A stretch of 57,951 bases of DNA, from positions 1-57,951 of the forward strand of contig NZ_AQXX01000102.1 in the NCBI RefSeq assembly GCF_000376785.1. Reading direction: 5' to 3'. This DNA comes from Hahella ganghwensis DSM 17046 (GTDB lineage: Bacteria > Pseudomonadota > Gammaproteobacteria > Pseudomonadales > Oleiphilaceae). Each line of letters starts with the position of its first letter. Position 1 is the stretch's first letter. The position numbers and the translations under genes were made by a program. Below, piece by piece: positions 57,720-57,951 of this stretch. Below the pieces are notes generated by a model. That model was not told the DNA's origin. It was given only the letters and a program-made list of their open reading frames with translations, and made no database searches.

Positions 57720-57951
57720 TTACGCGGCCACTTCAATGGGCAGTCTCGTGTTCATATCCAGCTCAAATATCCCATAGGGATTCACATGTGCGTATATCAA
57801 CGGCGTCAACGCCCTGAAGTCCTCCAGTTTCATCCGTGACAACCAGTTTGGCTCGTTAAGCACCTGCTGGATCATCAAGGTATTCACGTAAACCAAAGAG
57901 ATCTGCAACAAGTGCAGTGCCAGCACCGATAACTCCTGGTCTTCCAGCCGA
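57720..57951 (-). CDS. tnpA: Tn3-family transposase, C-terminal part
   Basis: The frame is open to the window edge and reads [16 protein letters not shown], then [14 protein letters not shown] and [19 protein letters not shown], ending at the stop at 57720. This is the conserved C-terminus of Tn3-family DDE transposases (ALTPL...HVNPYG). The N-terminal nine-tenths are beyond the window. Confidence 0.88.
   Translation of the reverse strand, partial: RLEDQELSVLALHLLQISLVYVNTLMIQQVLNEPNWLSRMKLEDFRALTPLIYAHVNPYGIFELDMNTRLPIEVAA

Overview
The window looks like most of the backbone of a large self-transmissible plasmid from a gammaproteobacterium, probably marine or environmental. The grounds are an iteron replicon with a Rep_3-type initiator, a ParA/ParB pair with its own palindromic partition-site candidates, a MOB-H relaxase, and a complete MPF-G (ICEHin1056/PFGI-1-like) type IV secretion system. 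TonB and ceramidase-type cargo genes fit a Gram-negative host. No integrase, attachment site, tRNA, rRNA or CRISPR array was found. The species cannot be named from the sequence.

Layout. 1-285: right end of an IS3-family element. 286-1272: a small truncated or orphan ORF, two small membrane-protein genes and a terminator. 1295-8344 (minus strand): a cargo operon running TonB receptor, CPBP protease, periplasmic binding-like protein, hybrid histidine kinase, ceramidase-like hydrolase. 8422-10950: a regulator-like gene, a possible small RNA and small orphan genes. 10952-23623 (minus strand): a maintenance/leading-region block with ParA, ParB, DUF2857, TIGR03761, DUF3158-like, SSB, STY4534/DUF3577, DUF3275, a DUF6094-like DNA methylase, a SNF2-type helicase and several unknowns. 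23766-26002: iterons, origin and Rep. 26041-27894: relaxase on minus. 28153-48325 (plus strand): transfer genes in two blocks. 48428-53480: accessory lipoproteins, a PH-domain membrane protein and small unknown genes. 53490-57456: type IA topoisomerase and a PcfJ-like protein. 57720-57951: end of a Tn3-family transposase, running off the window.

The most unusual feature is a recurring leader design. At least a dozen genes of the non-transfer part, on both strands, are preceded by two consecutive hairpins. The second hairpin (P2) buries the Shine-Dalgarno (SD) sequence. The first (P1) usually carries a near copy of the SD arm that could pair with the same anti-SD segment. The sequences differ from gene to gene but the pairing is kept, which suggests a plasmid-wide family of translational switches. 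Several sit between genes of one operon. The tra genes lack it.

Other regulatory structure includes five AAGTGTTGCAG-type palindromes (probable parS), two of them inside the parB coding sequence; at least 15 iterons, the first five at exact 21-bp spacing; a 37-bp box shared by the two tra transcription units; a 27-bp direct repeat around an 18-bp palindrome near a small ribbon-helix-helix-like protein; and a 550-bp multi-hairpin intergenic region close to ssb.

All protein family calls are from recognition of motifs and gene order by eye. No database search was run.
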